From: Microbulbifer agarilyticus
GTDB taxonomy: Bacteria > Pseudomonadota > Gammaproteobacteria > Pseudomonadales > Cellvibrionaceae
DNA: 64,000 nucleotides
NCBI RefSeq assembly: GCF_019800665.1
Contig: NZ_JAHVKO010000005.1
Span: 372,001 to 436,000, forward strand
Direction of reading: 5' to 3'
Shown here: positions 8,882 to 18,286 of the stretch, one piece after another
Layout: every line of letters starts with the position of its first letter
How positions within the stretch are numbered: position 1 is the stretch's first letter
Made by a program: the position numbers and the translations under genes
Notes under the pieces: generated by a model
What the model saw: only the letters and a program-made list of their open reading frames with translations
The model's database searches: none
Told to the model about the DNA's origin: nothing

Positions 8882-9934
8882 ATGTCCCTGATGCGAATCA
8901 CATCTCCCCACGCCCACTCCGGCCAGAGCACCTCGAAGGTGATGGCCCAGGTGGCCGCGGCCACCATTCCCGGCGTGCTGGCACTGGTAGTCTATTTCGG
9001 CCCCGGCGTGCTGTTCAATATCGCCCTGTGTGTCGCTGCCGCCTGGCTGACCGAAGCTGCCGTAATGCGGCTGCGCAACCGCCCGGTAGGTTTTTACCTG
9101 AAGGACAACAGTGCACTGGTTACCGCGCTGCTGCTGGGTATCGCGCTGCCACCCTACTGCCCCTGGTGGGTGCCGGTAATCGGCAGCGTGAGCGCCATTC
9201 TGCTGGCCAAACAACTCTACGGCGGCATGGGCTACAACCCGTTCAACCCGGCGATGGTCGGCTACGTGGTGCTGCTGATCAGCTTCCCGGTGGAAATGAC
9301 CCGCTGGGTCGGCGCTTCCGAACTGATTCAGGGCGCTCCGGACCTGAGCGAAACCTTTGCACTGATCTTCGGCAATATGAATGTGGACGGCTTCACCCGC
9401 GCCACGCCGCTGGAGATCGTGCGCCACAACGAGTCCACCATCCTCGCGCAGCTGTACGAGATGGAACCGGCCTTCAGCAAAGGCAGCGTGGCGGGACTCG
9501 GCTGGGAAATGGCGAACTTCGGCTTCCTGCTGGGCGGCCTGTTCCTGCTGTTCCGCCGCCTGATCACCTGGCATGCGCCGGTTGCCATGCTGGTGACCCT
9601 GACCGCACTCTCCATCGTTTTCTACGACGGCGGCAGCTCCCTGAGCGAAGGCTCCCCCATGCTGCACCTGTTCTCCGGTGCCACCATGCTCGGCGCTTTC
9701 TTTATCATCACCGACCCGGTGAGCGGCTGTACCAGTAACAAGGGCCGCCTGATCTTTGGGGCCGGCGTCGGCATCCTGGTGTTTGTGATCCGCGCCTGGG
9801 GCGCCTATCCGGACGCGGTCGCGTTTGCGGTGCTGCTGATGAACTTCGCCGCACCGTTTATCGACAACTACACCCTGCCCCGCACCTATGGCCACAAGGC
9901 CGCACGCAAAGCCACCGACCTGGAGGAACAGTAA
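8882..9934 (+). CDS. rsxD: Rsx/Rnf electron transport complex subunit D
   Basis: 350 residues from the ATG at 8882 (MSLMRITSPHAHSG), the usual family start; a longer open frame reaches back into rsxC but the extra part is not conserved. NqrB/RnfD family with about nine membrane helices. The flavin attachment motif SGATM is present (HLFSGATMLGAFF, near residue 260), where the Thr carries covalently bound FMN. The GYNPFNPAMVGYV segment is a family signature. The stop overlaps the rsxG start by one base (TAATG). Confidence 0.96.
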   Translation: MSLMRITSPHAHSGQSTSKVMAQVAAATIPGVLALVVYFGPGVLFNIALCVAAAWLTEAAVMRLRNRPVGFYLKDNSALVTALLLGIALPPYCPWWVPVIGSVSAILLAKQLYGGMGYNPFNPAMVGYVVLLISFPVEMTRWVGASELIQGAPDLSETFALIFGNMNVDGFTRATPLEIVRHNESTILAQLYEMEPAFSKGSVAGLGWEMANFGFLLGGLFLLFRRLITWHAPVAMLVTLTALSIVFYDGGSSLSEGSPMLHLFSGATMLGAFFIITDPVSGCTSNKGRLIFGAGVGILVFVIRAWGAYPDAVAFAVLLMNFAAPFIDNYTLPRTYGHKAARKATDLEEQ

Positions 9935-10641
9935 TGCTGAAACGCTCCATCGGTAAAAATGCGGCCATCCTGGCGCTGTTCGCACTGGCTACCGCCGGCA
10001 CCCTGGCAATCACCCAGATCACCACCAAAGAGCCTATTGAGCGCGCCATACGCGAGGCATCCGCCAAGGCCCTGCTCGAGATCATTCCTATCGAGCGTCA
10101 CAGCAACGATATGCTGGTGGATACCTACCCTATCCCCAAGCAGTACTGGGCAATGCTGGGACTGAAAGAGGGCGGCGACATTAACCTCGCGCGGGAAACC
10201 GACGGCACCATCGATGCGGTCATTATTCCCACCGTCGCCCCGGACGGTTATTCCGGACCGATTCAAATGCTGGTTGGGGTAAACCGCGATGGCACCATTG
10301 CCGGCGTACGCGTCACCAACCATGCGGAAACTCCTGGTCTCGGCGACAAGGTGGAAGTGAAAAAGAGCGATTGGATTCTGGCGTTCAGTGGCCAGTCCCT
10401 GGACGACCCGGGCCGCGATATGTGGAAGGTCGAGAAAGACGGCGGCGCCTTTGACCAGTTTACCGGTGCCACCATCACGCCGCGGGCGGTGGTGAATCAG
10501 GTGCGCACCGTTCTGGACTTCGTCGCCGAACATCAACAGGCAATTTTCAGTGCTCCGGTCTCCAAGCGTGCGGTTGAGGTCAGGCAGCCGGAAAACCATT
10601 CGGAAAACGAGCAAGAGCCAACCAAGGGGGAACAGAACTAA
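9934..10641 (+). CDS. rsxG: Rsx/Rnf electron transport complex subunit G
   Basis: 235 residues: an N-terminal membrane helix (about 8-28) and a periplasmic FMN-binding domain. The covalent flavin motif is visible as [12 protein letters not shown] near residue 182, where the Thr of S/T-GAT carries FMN. RsxG passes electrons within the complex on the periplasmic side. The charged tail beyond about residue 205 is longer than in E. coli and rich in Glu and Asn. It begins in the rsxD stop codon and ends in the rsxE start (one-base overlaps at both ends). Confidence 0.95.
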   Translation: MLKRSIGKNAAILALFALATAGTLAITQITTKEPIERAIREASAKALLEIIPIERHSNDMLVDTYPIPKQYWAMLGLKEGGDINLARETDGTIDAVIIPTVAPDGYSGPIQMLVGVNRDGTIAGVRVTNHAETPGLGDKVEVKKSDWILAFSGQSLDDPGRDMWKVEKDGGAFDQFTGATITPRAVVNQVRTVLDFVAEHQQAIFSAPVSKRAVEVRQPENHSENEQEPTKGEQN

Positions 10642-11354
10642 TGGCCACCCCAGATTATTCGGAAATCTCCCACAACGGCTTGTGGAAAAATAACCCCGCG
10701 CTGGTCCAGCTACTGGGCCTGTGCCCGCTACTGGCCGTAACCGGATCCGTGGTTAATGCCATCGGCCTCGGGCTCGCCACTACCGCGGTACTGGCCTGCT
10801 CCAACCTTGCGGTATCGCTGGTGCGCCATCAAATGCCGGAGACGGTGCGCCTGCCCGCCTCGGTCATGATCATCGCCACCTTCGTAACCTGCGCCGAACT
10901 GTTGATGAAGGCCTTCACCTACGAGCTGTATCTGGTTCTCGGTATTTTTATTCCGCTGATCGTGACCAACTGTGCCATCCTCGGCCGCGCCGATGCCTTC
11001 GCCAGTAAAAACCCGGTGCTGCCCTCGCTGGTGGACGGCCTGATGATGGGGCTAGGATTTAGCGCGGTACTGATTGTCATTGGTGCGGTGCGGGAAATCA
11101 TCGGCCAGGGCACCCTGTTTAGCGATATGGACCTACTGCTTGGCCCCATGGCCGCCAACTGGACCTTGCCGGTACTCGGACAGGACTACTCCGGCTTCCT
11201 GGTGGCAGTACTCCCTCCCGGTGCCTTCCTGGTTACTGGACTTTTGATTGCAGCAAAAAATGCCATCGACGCGAATATTGAGCGCCGCCAAAAGGCGAAC
11301 ACCAGCATCGTCACCGGCAGCAAGCGAGTACGCACCACCGGAAAGATTTCCTAA
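10641..11354 (+). CDS. rsxE: Rsx/Rnf electron transport complex subunit E
   Basis: 237 residues, six membrane helices, homologous to RsxA. The Cys-containing segments [17 protein letters not shown] (near residue 25-41) and [18 protein letters not shown] (about 109-126) match the pseudo-symmetric cluster site shared with RsxA. This is the last gene of the operon. In E. coli nth follows; here a terminator follows and nth is absent from the window. Confidence 0.95.
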   Translation: MATPDYSEISHNGLWKNNPALVQLLGLCPLLAVTGSVVNAIGLGLATTAVLACSNLAVSLVRHQMPETVRLPASVMIIATFVTCAELLMKAFTYELYLVLGIFIPLIVTNCAILGRADAFASKNPVLPSLVDGLMMGLGFSAVLIVIGAVREIIGQGTLFSDMDLLLGPMAANWTLPVLGQDYSGFLVAVLPPGAFLVTGLLIAAKNAIDANIERRQKANTSIVTGSKRVRTTGKIS

Positions 11355-11432
11355 GAAACTGCGTGAAAAATTCTTTATAAAGCAAAAATCGTTTTTAGAT
11401 AAATAAAAAATTCTCTCTCGGGAGCACAACGA

Positions 11433-11460
11433 AAAAGCCGGCGCACCGCCGGCTTTTCTA
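11433..11460 (+). terminator. Rho-independent terminator of the rsx operon
   Basis: Perfect stem GCCGGCG/CGCCGGC with a 3-base loop, extended by A/T pairs on both sides (AAAA before, TTTT after). It starts 78 bases after the rsxE stop. Confidence 0.9.
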
Positions 11461-11928
11461 TTTACGCTTGTTCGGGCGAAATCCGACTGTCACATCGACC
11501 AATCACAGCAAACAGTCGCGATCAATTTCAGCCACACAAAGAAACTGCCCAGTGTACTTTTACTCTATTACCCGAAGCATCCTTCAATACATTCCGAAGC
11601 ATCATTCAACAAACGCCGTTTGTAAGTGACCGTAATGGGATTTTTTTCACAAACCGCAACTTCCGGCTAGCCAAGCGGGGATACATGGATAAAATAGCGC
11701 GCACGTCCAACATGCGTCCGACTAGTCAAACCTACTCGTAGATTCAACGAAGCACTTTTCGTTAGACTCTCAACATAAACAACAATAAGACCGAGTCAGA
11801 CCGGGACCGATGACAGTGAAAAGGCAACGCAGCCCACTTTCAATAAATCACGCTATTTTCATCTGGATTAAGCATTACCTGATTTCCAATAGCTTTTTGC
11901 CGCCCATTGCAAAGGAAGTCTCGCAACC
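11461..11928. promoter_or_regulatory. AT-rich gene-free spacer upstream of the TetR regulator
   Basis: About 470 bases with lower GC than the neighbours and no open frame worth calling. It must hold the promoter of the TetR-family gene, but I find no convincing -35/-10 pair and no clear palindromic operator. Confidence 0.35.
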
Positions 11929-12648
11929 ATGACTTTAGACAACGGAAAGTCTGAACTGGTTTATCAAGGTCGCCGCGCACAGCGCGCCGACAGCCGTCAA
12001 CGCCGTAAAGCTATTCTGGAAGGTACCCTACGCCTTATTGTGAACGAAGGTATTCGTGGAATCCGCCATCGCGCCGTAGCCAAAGAAGCGGAAGTACCTC
12101 TCGCCGCAACCACCTATTACTTTAAAGACCTGAACGACCTTATCAGCGACGCGTTCACCTATTTCGTCGAAAAAAATATCGATGAAACGCGTTCTCTCCA
12201 GGAGGAGAGTTTCGCCGCAGTGCGCCAACTTCCCAAAGAGCAACTTCACTCAGCGGAAGGCCGCCGGCAATTGACGCAACAGTTGACCCGCTTTGTGCTG
12301 GCCCATATACGCACCCAGGTAGCCAGTCGCGACAATCGCATCATCGAGCTCGCCTTTAAAAATGAAGCGCTGCGCAACCCGCAGCTGACTCGCGCAGTGC
12401 GAATGGCCAGTCAGTCCATTGAAAATCTGATTGTGGAATTCTTTGAGCTGCTGCAACTGGCCGACCCGTTGGCCGCTGCCCAGATTGTTTACGGCACCAT
12501 CCTGAACCTCGAATTCCAGATTTTGAATGGCGCAATCGCGGCGGACTCGCCGCTACTCGAACGGGCAGTCTCGTTAATGGTGAAACGGCTTATTCCCGCG
12601 CAAGCCGTCGCACCGGCCGTTCAGACAGCACGCCCACAATTCGCCTAG
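11929..12648 (+). CDS. TetR/AcrR-family transcriptional regulator
   Basis: 239 residues. The N-terminal DNA-binding domain spans about 20-70: RRKAILEGTLRLIVNEGIRGIRHRAVAKEA, then the recognition helix and the TYYFKDLNDLISDAF signature. The rest is an all-helical ligand-binding and dimer domain with no ligand clue. It stands alone between the rsx terminator and the transglycosylase gene, both on the same strand but separated by long spacers, so it may regulate itself or distant genes. GGAAG lies upstream of the ATG at 11929. Confidence 0.88.
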   Translation: MTLDNGKSELVYQGRRAQRADSRQRRKAILEGTLRLIVNEGIRGIRHRAVAKEAEVPLAATTYYFKDLNDLISDAFTYFVEKNIDETRSLQEESFAAVRQLPKEQLHSAEGRRQLTQQLTRFVLAHIRTQVASRDNRIIELAFKNEALRNPQLTRAVRMASQSIENLIVEFFELLQLADPLAAAQIVYGTILNLEFQILNGAIAADSPLLERAVSLMVKRLIPAQAVAPAVQTARPQFA

Positions 12649-12738
12649 GCGCCATCTCTCTGCTATTAGCGGGTGGCCCCGGTCACCTGCCCCATCCTCT
12701 TCTTAAGTGGGGACAACCTCCCGAGCCCGCCGCTCGAG

Positions 12739-12774
12739 CCCAGCACCCAGCCCAGCACCCAGCCCAGCACCCAG
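12739..12774. repeat. Three perfect 12-base tandem repeats
   Basis: Unit CCCAGCACCCAG three times in a row, in the non-coding gap after the TetR gene. The unit is C-rich on the plus strand. No coding role is visible. Confidence 0.9.
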
Positions 12775-12876
12775 ACCCGCTCCACATTTTCCGCAATCAC
12801 CAATTTAGCCGCCATCCAAACCGCACCCCGAGTGACGAGCTAGACTGATAAAGACGTCATTGGAAGTGTTAGAAGC

Positions 12877-15333
12877 ATGGTCATGGAACTGCTGTCTGCC
12901 CGCTCCCCGAGCAAGTGTTTCCCGAGTCTTGCGGTAACTTTCTGTTTTGCCGCCTTTTTGATATTGCTTAGCGTGGGTTGCAACCGTCAGGACCCGCCAG
13001 ATGGCGCCCCGGACAAGACGGATAAAGAAAGCTCTGCGCCAGCGGCACAGCTTGAAAACACAACCGCTGACAGCGCAGAAAACCAAGCCGAACCCAGTGC
13101 GACAACCCCGTCAGAACAACCACCAGATGACACCGAAGAACCACTGATGCCGGCTCAGAGAGGCGACCTGCGTCCGGAAGCGAAATGGCGCCCGGAAACC
13201 TCCGGCGAATACCCGATTAACGCCTACAAGAATTATGAAGAAGCCGGCGACCTTGATGCGATCAAGGAGCGCGGAATACTACGCATACTGGTCGACATTT
13301 CCAACCTGGACACCCTCCACCGCGAAGCTACCCAGCAAGATATTGAGCTTGAGGAAGCGAAACGGTTTGCGCGCACCCTGGGACTCGAACCCGTGGTTCT
13401 CTATGCCGAAAACTTCGATCAACTGATGCCACTGCTAAATAGCGGCAAGGGCGACATCATCGCCAACAACATGGTCATCACTGACGCGCGCAAAGAGATC
13501 GTCGACTTCTCTACCCCCACTGCGGACACCCAGCTAACTCTGGTATCGCGAATAGATGCTCCGGAATTCAAGAAAGGCGGTGACAATAGCAAATTATTCG
13601 CCGGCAAGACGATGAAGGTAACCAAGGGCACAGTATTCGAAACTGTGGCCAAAAAACTTATCGAAAACAATCCAGAATTAAAACTCGAGGTAGTAGAAGA
13701 GAATTATGTCGAGTTGATGGTTGACGTTGCCGAAGAAAACCTCGATTTCACTATCGTCGAGCAACAGACTTTCGATCTAGTTACCCAGTTCAAGGACAAC
13801 GTTAAAGCCAACTATGTCCTCCCCAAAGAATTTCAGCTGGCCTGGGCGGTACGTAAAGATTCGCCGAAGTTACTGGAAGCCATTAATAAATTCGTACGTG
13901 ACAGCATGCTCACCCGAGTTGTGCAGCGCTCGGTTGGCGATCTCGATGAAATCAGGAAGCGCGGCTATATACGCGTGGTGACGCGCAATCACCCTGGCAC
14001 CTACTACATGTGGAAGGGGCGCATTCTTGGGTTCGAATTTGAACTCGCAAAAGATTTTGCCGAAAAAGAAGACCTGCGCCTGGAGATCGTTGTCGCGCCC
14101 ACGCACGCAAGCCTTCTCACCATGCTAAAAGATGGCAAGGCAGACATTGCGGCGAGCCTGCTTTCGGTGACCGAGCGCCGCGACAACAGCGGTATGGACT
14201 TCGGCCGACCCTACATGAAGGAAAGGGTTGTTGTGGTAGGGACAGACGACGACCAAATCGACAGCCTCGAAGAGCTCGACGGAAGAACCATCCATGTGCG
14301 GAAGTCAGCGAACCATTATGACATCGCGCTGGAACTGCAGAAAAAAGTGCCGGGCGTTAAGATTGAGCTTGCGCCGGAGGAACTCAATATCCAGCAAATT
14401 ATCGACAAGGTCGCCGATGGTGAGTATGACCTTGCCATTGCCGACGACGTTTCGGTCAAACTGGAACACAGTTGGCGAAAAAATATCGACGCTCTGATCG
14501 ATCTGCATATTGATGACAACGTGTATGCGTGGATGGTAAGGGAAAACAATCCTGAGTTGCTCAAGGCCGTTGAAAAGTTCTTCGACAAAAAGGGCACACA
14601 GAAAAAAATCGCCGTACTCTACAACAAGTACTTTGATTCCCCGAAACGAACGCGCCCCGAAATCAATGAACTGAACGCCGAGGGCAACATCTCGCCCTTC
14701 GATGAATTCGTGAAAAAATATTCAGATGAATACGATTTTGACTGGCGCTTGATCGTCGCACAGATGTTCCAGGAGAGCACCTTCAATCCCAAGGCAAAAT
14801 CCTGGGTGGGCGCACGCGGCCTGATGCAGGTAATGCCCGACACCGGCAAACAGGTGGGTGAGAAAAACCTGTTCGATCCGGAAACCAGTGTGCGCGCCGG
14901 CCTGAAGTATCTGGAATGGCTGCACCGCAAGTTCGAAGACAAAGGCATCAGCCCCGAAAATATGATGTGGTTTACCCTGGCTTCCTACAACGCCGGCCTC
15001 GGCCATGTGTATGATGCGCAGGACCTCGCTGAAGAAAAAGGCTGGGACCGCAACGTCTGGTTCGACAATGTGGAGAACGCCATGCTGTTGCTGTCGGACA
15101 AGAAATACTATGAAAAGGCACGCTATGGCTATGCGCGGGGCCAGGAACCCTTTGACTATGTGCGCAAGATCCAGTCGCGCTTCCGCACCTACGTCGCACT
15201 GCTTGAAGACTACGAACGGCGCAAGCAAGAACAGGAAGAGGAGACCGGGCAATTGCTCGACACTCTGTATCCACAATTCAGCCAATGGGTTGGCGCAGGC
15301 CCGCACTCTATCGCGAGTGCTGGCGGACTGTAG
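12877..15333 (+). CDS. MltF-like lytic transglycosylase lipoprotein with two substrate-binding domains
   Basis: 818 residues. A lipoprotein signal ends at Cys35 (LLSVGC). A Glu/Pro/Thr-rich linker (36-110) leads to a first SBP_bac_3 domain (about 125-350, IKERGILRILVDIS), a second SBP_bac_3 domain (about 355-595, IRKRGYIRVVTRN) and an SLT lytic transglycosylase domain (about 610-765). The catalytic Glu is E633 in FQESTFNPKAKSWVGARGLMQV. MltF cleaves peptidoglycan to 1,6-anhydro-muropeptides at the outer membrane, but E. coli MltF is about 520 residues with one such domain. The second copy is real and in frame. An ATG at 12883 is an alternative start. It ends in a two-way terminator. Confidence 0.88.
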   Translation: MVMELLSARSPSKCFPSLAVTFCFAAFLILLSVGCNRQDPPDGAPDKTDKESSAPAAQLENTTADSAENQAEPSATTPSEQPPDDTEEPLMPAQRGDLRPEAKWRPETSGEYPINAYKNYEEAGDLDAIKERGILRILVDISNLDTLHREATQQDIELEEAKRFARTLGLEPVVLYAENFDQLMPLLNSGKGDIIANNMVITDARKEIVDFSTPTADTQLTLVSRIDAPEFKKGGDNSKLFAGKTMKVTKGTVFETVAKKLIENNPELKLEVVEENYVELMVDVAEENLDFTIVEQQTFDLVTQFKDNVKANYVLPKEFQLAWAVRKDSPKLLEAINKFVRDSMLTRVVQRSVGDLDEIRKRGYIRVVTRNHPGTYYMWKGRILGFEFELAKDFAEKEDLRLEIVVAPTHASLLTMLKDGKADIAASLLSVTERRDNSGMDFGRPYMKERVVVVGTDDDQIDSLEELDGRTIHVRKSANHYDIALELQKKVPGVKIELAPEELNIQQIIDKVADGEYDLAIADDVSVKLEHSWRKNIDALIDLHIDDNVYAWMVRENNPELLKAVEKFFDKKGTQKKIAVLYNKYFDSPKRTRPEINELNAEGNISPFDEFVKKYSDEYDFDWRLIVAQMFQESTFNPKAKSWVGARGLMQVMPDTGKQVGEKNLFDPETSVRAGLKYLEWLHRKFEDKGISPENMMWFTLASYNAGLGHVYDAQDLAEEKGWDRNVWFDNVENAMLLLSDKKYYEKARYGYARGQEPFDYVRKIQSRFRTYVALLEDYERRKQEQEEETGQLLDTLYPQFSQWVGAGPHSIASAGGL

Positions 15334-15356
15334 GTTCGCTTAACTTCTTTCGAGCA

Positions 15357-15392
15357 CAAAAAAAGGCGACGGTTCTCACCGTCGCCTTTTTT
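15357..15392. terminator. Two-way terminator between the transglycosylase and cytochrome genes
   Basis: Stem AAGGCGACGGT / ACCGTCGCCTT around a short loop, flanked by an A-run on the left and a T-run on the right. It lies between convergent genes and can serve both. Confidence 0.9.
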
Positions 15393-15418
15393 CATTCGCT
15401 GCTTAGCTAATTCGACTA

Positions 15419-16567
15419 TTAGCTGCAGTTACCCGGCATAGACGCAATCCACTCCTTCAGCAGCGCGGTACCTTCTTCGTGGACCAGGCTACGTCCCAGC
15501 TCCGGCATCATCGCACCAGGGTCGGTGGACTCAACGCGGAAGTTGAGGATGGAGTCATCCGGGCTACCCGGAACAATCGCGAACAGACGATCACCGGAAC
15601 CGGTACCCGCTGCTACCGGCGGCTTACACACACCCAGACGGCGCATATCGTGCTCCGCAATATTGAGCATCAAACCAGAGGTATCCGCCGGGCCAGCGGG
15701 GTTGTGACAGTGGCCGCAGTTGATATCCAGGTATGAGCGCGCGCGCTCTTCCAAAGAGGCTGCTTCCTCTTTGTAGTTCACGTTGCGCGGCACCGCCGCC
15801 AGCTCAGGCAAACCGGTGAGGAAGCCCATCTGCTGCCAGTACACCAGCTGGTTCTGTGCACCGTCCTGAAGCGGGCTTTCGCGATACTCGTAATCCTTGT
15901 TCAGGTGACGAGCGCGAGGGCCAATGGGGCGCACCGCTTTTTTGGAGTGGTTGTCCGCATGGCAACCGGCACACTGGTTTGCATCGGGCACCACATAGGT
16001 GAAGGCTTCCTGAGTGCCGTCCTCACTGACCAGCTGCATACGCGTCGCGTCGCCCGCAATCTCGAGTACGGCATCGGTCTGCGCCTCGTTCCATACGTAG
16101 GGCAGTGCCTGCCAGCCGTCCGCGCGCTTGACCAGCACGCGGGTTTCAACCAGCTTCACCTTGGACAGGTCGAGACCGGAGCCGGCAAAGTCATTGCTGT
16201 GATCGTCGGTACGGATCACCGCGCCGCCTTCGCCCCGAGGGTAGTAGAAGGTTTTGCTGATGATGGTACCTACCGGATAGTCGAATTCCGCTTCGCCGTA
16301 TACCGCAGAGGTGCCCTCTGGCATCCATACTGTGCGCAGCTTGTGCGCATAGTCGGTGAATAAAGCGGTGTTCAAGTCAAACGGCACGACCCGATCATTC
16401 AATGACAGCTTACCGTCGATTGCCTCGACCAAGTGCCACTCGCTCAGGTTATCCGGAACAGCGTTACGTTCGTGTACTGTTACCTGCTCACGCGGTGCCT
16501 CGCACCCCGCAAGCATGAGGGCCAGTACAGCACCCCCAAATAACCTGGATGAAAACAGCTTACGCAT
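15419..16567 (-). CDS. SO2930-family diheme c-type cytochrome lipoprotein (HNE_0200 family)
   Basis: 382 residues. A lipoprotein signal ends at Cys22 (ALMLAGC). Two heme c attachment motifs are present: CAGCH near residue 199 and CGHCH near residue 285. Length, paired hemes and the partner gene fit the HNE_0200/SO2930 family (TIGR03806, from memory), a periplasmic or outer-membrane cytochrome of unknown electron partner. The start overlaps the end of the upstream beta-helix gene by 8 bases, so the two are translationally coupled. Members of these two families are known to occur as a pair, sometimes fused, with no assigned function. Confidence 0.88.
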   Translation of the reverse strand: MRKLFSSRLFGGAVLALMLAGCEAPREQVTVHERNAVPDNLSEWHLVEAIDGKLSLNDRVVPFDLNTALFTDYAHKLRTVWMPEGTSAVYGEAEFDYPVGTIISKTFYYPRGEGGAVIRTDDHSNDFAGSGLDLSKVKLVETRVLVKRADGWQALPYVWNEAQTDAVLEIAGDATRMQLVSEDGTQEAFTYVVPDANQCAGCHADNHSKKAVRPIGPRARHLNKDYEYRESPLQDGAQNQLVYWQQMGFLTGLPELAAVPRNVNYKEEAASLEERARSYLDINCGHCHNPAGPADTSGLMLNIAEHDMRRLGVCKPPVAAGTGSGDRLFAIVPGSPDDSILNFRVESTDPGAMMPELGRSLVHEEGTALLKEWIASMPGNCS

Positions 16568-17867
16568 CGGCTACCTCATTCGCTGCGTGTTGCTCTTCCT
16601 GAGAGGGCTCCTTTTCTTTATCAAACTCGAGTACAACCTCGGGCAACTTCTTCAAGTTACAGCTGTGGGCACTGATGTCGGTGGTAATATTTTTGAAGCC
16701 ACCCTGCAGGTCGACATTAATGATGCCCGCGTCGCCGTTGTCGATACACAACTGCAGATTTTCCGGCAGTTTGCCATCGACCATTTTTTTCTTGTCAACG
16801 GCACCGTCCCACAGTACGTCAGGCAGGCTGCCGCCGAGACCGAACTTGGCAAGCTTCAGCGCTTTCAGCTGCATGTCATCGGGGGATTCACCACCACCAA
16901 CGAAGGTGTTGTCGTAGATGTAGATACCTTCCGGATAGGGGTCGAAGTCTTCCTGGGTGGACTTGTCGCTGTAGTAGCCCGCCGCGTAGTAACTGCTGAC
17001 GATGACGTTGGCAGTGTCGTTATCGGAAATTTCGTTATTGAAGATTTCTACGAAGTCGTTGGAGTTGATCACCACGCCGGAACCAGCAGGGATTGCGGCA
17101 ACCGGGGTACCTTCGTGGCCGAAGTTTTCGTAGTTGTTTTTGAAGATCTTGTTGTTGTACACACGGGTGCTGTGGCCCGGCTGCGGCAGGTTCGGCATAT
17201 TGAATACCAGAATACCGCCGGTGTTATTGGTGGCTACGTTGTCGTAAACATCGGCACCAATGGTGTTTTCAATCTCAATACCGGCAACATTAAATTCCGC
17301 GCGGTTGTTGCGCACAATCACATTGCGGCTCTGGCCAACATAGATACCCGCGTCGGACGCGCCGATCGCCACGGTGCCTTCAACCAGGGTATTTTGCGTC
17401 TGCACCGGGTAGATACCGTAAGCACCGTTTGCAGTGGACGGTCCGTTGGTCCACTCGACACGAATGTCACGGATGATGATGTTCTTGCCTTCGTTGACCT
17501 TCAGCGCATCACCGATGGTGTCTTCAATCGCGAGGCCTTCGATGGTGAAGTCGCTGGCATTGACCAGCAGGCCTTCAGCGCCCTGAATCTGGTCCTTAAA
17601 AGAGAGGATGGTTTTGTCCATGCCCGCGCCGCGGATGGTAACGCCGTCGACGTTCAGGGACAGGCTGCGGTTCAGCGCAAAGCGCCCTTCCGGGATTTCG
17701 ATTACATCGCCAGGCTGCGCCTGGATCAGCTGCTTCAACAACTGCTTCTGGAAATCAGCCGCGTTAGCTGCTGCGGCAGGGCTTGCGGTGCTGGTTTCTT
17801 CTTTTTGCGAACAGGCGGTGGCCAATGCTGCCAGCAGGAGCGCGCCAAACTTAGCCGATGTCTTCAT
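16560..17867 (-). CDS. Parallel beta-helix lipoprotein, partner of the diheme cytochrome
   Basis: 435 residues from the ATG at 17867, which has GGAGAG four bases upstream; in-frame starts at 17882 and 17909 are less likely. A lipoprotein signal ends in LAALATAC. The body has repeated N-x-I/V-x-V-x-x-N turns (for example IIIRDIRVEWT, VIVRNNRAEFNVAGIEIEN, GILVFNMPN) typical of right-handed beta-helices of the NosD/TIGR03805 group. Such folds often bind or cleave carbohydrate, but no catalytic set is recognisable. It is co-transcribed with the diheme cytochrome gene. An 11-base-arm palindrome lies about 140 bases upstream and probably controls both. Confidence 0.87.
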   Translation of the reverse strand: MKTSAKFGALLLAALATACSQKEETSTASPAAAANAADFQKQLLKQLIQAQPGDVIEIPEGRFALNRSLSLNVDGVTIRGAGMDKTILSFKDQIQGAEGLLVNASDFTIEGLAIEDTIGDALKVNEGKNIIIRDIRVEWTNGPSTANGAYGIYPVQTQNTLVEGTVAIGASDAGIYVGQSRNVIVRNNRAEFNVAGIEIENTIGADVYDNVATNNTGGILVFNMPNLPQPGHSTRVYNNKIFKNNYENFGHEGTPVAAIPAGSGVVINSNDFVEIFNNEISDNDTANVIVSSYYAAGYYSDKSTQEDFDPYPEGIYIYDNTFVGGGESPDDMQLKALKLAKFGLGGSLPDVLWDGAVDKKKMVDGKLPENLQLCIDNGDAGIINVDLQGGFKNITTDISAHSCNLKKLPEVVLEFDKEKEPSQEEQHAANEVADA

Positions 17868-18286
17868 TTTCTCTCCAAACATTTTTATTCGTATTGATCT
17901 GTTGCCCACGCAAGTTCGGTGCGAAACGCTTGCCCTGCGGTGATCTACTCACTACGTAACAGGCAAAGCCTCTCCCCCATTCGTGACCAAAACTTACTCT
18001 CCATTCTTAATTGGTACGCCTGTACCAATTAAAGGGTGCAAAGCACGTCAACGACCCTTGGCTGGATACTATCTGCTCCATTGCCCACGAGCAATTCAGG
18101 ACATGGAACTTTGTCTCAATTTAACCAGAGGATTTGCGACCGGCAGGTCTAGGTATGCATTTGGGCAATCTCGCCCAGTGAGCGGCCAAGCGCCGATACC
18201 AGATATTTTCGCTGGGAACCTGGGCGGAGGATGCCATCATCCCGAGAGCCCGGCACATGGCCGGGCTTCAGGGTAAGCAGCACAGG
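17868..18286. other. Gene-free spacer upstream of the beta-helix gene
   Basis: About 420 bases. It holds the palindrome at 18007-18032 and, near the Yip1-family gene end, a GC-rich hairpin (AGCCCGGC 18247-18254 with GCCGGGCT 18260-18267) without a T-run. No open frame is credible. Confidence 0.5.
18007..18032. promoter_or_regulatory. Perfect palindromic operator candidate upstream of the beta-helix/cytochrome pair
   Basis: Arms TTAATTGGTAC (18007-18017) and GTACCAATTAA (18022-18032) are perfect complements with a 4-base centre. A TTGACG box on the minus strand (18046-18051) sits just upstream and could be the -35 element, so a bound repressor would block it. The half-site resembles operators of GntR- or LacI-type regulators; no such regulator is in the window. 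Confidence 0.6.

Noticed and set aside
8576-9985. 469-codon minus-strand frame opposite rsxC/rsxD
   Set aside because: A product of GC-rich codon bias; the plus strand encodes unmistakable Rsx subunits.
16356-17897. 513-codon plus-strand frame opposite the beta-helix and cytochrome genes
   Set aside because: It is antisense to two genes with clear lipoprotein signals, heme motifs and beta-helix repeats; it has no family features.
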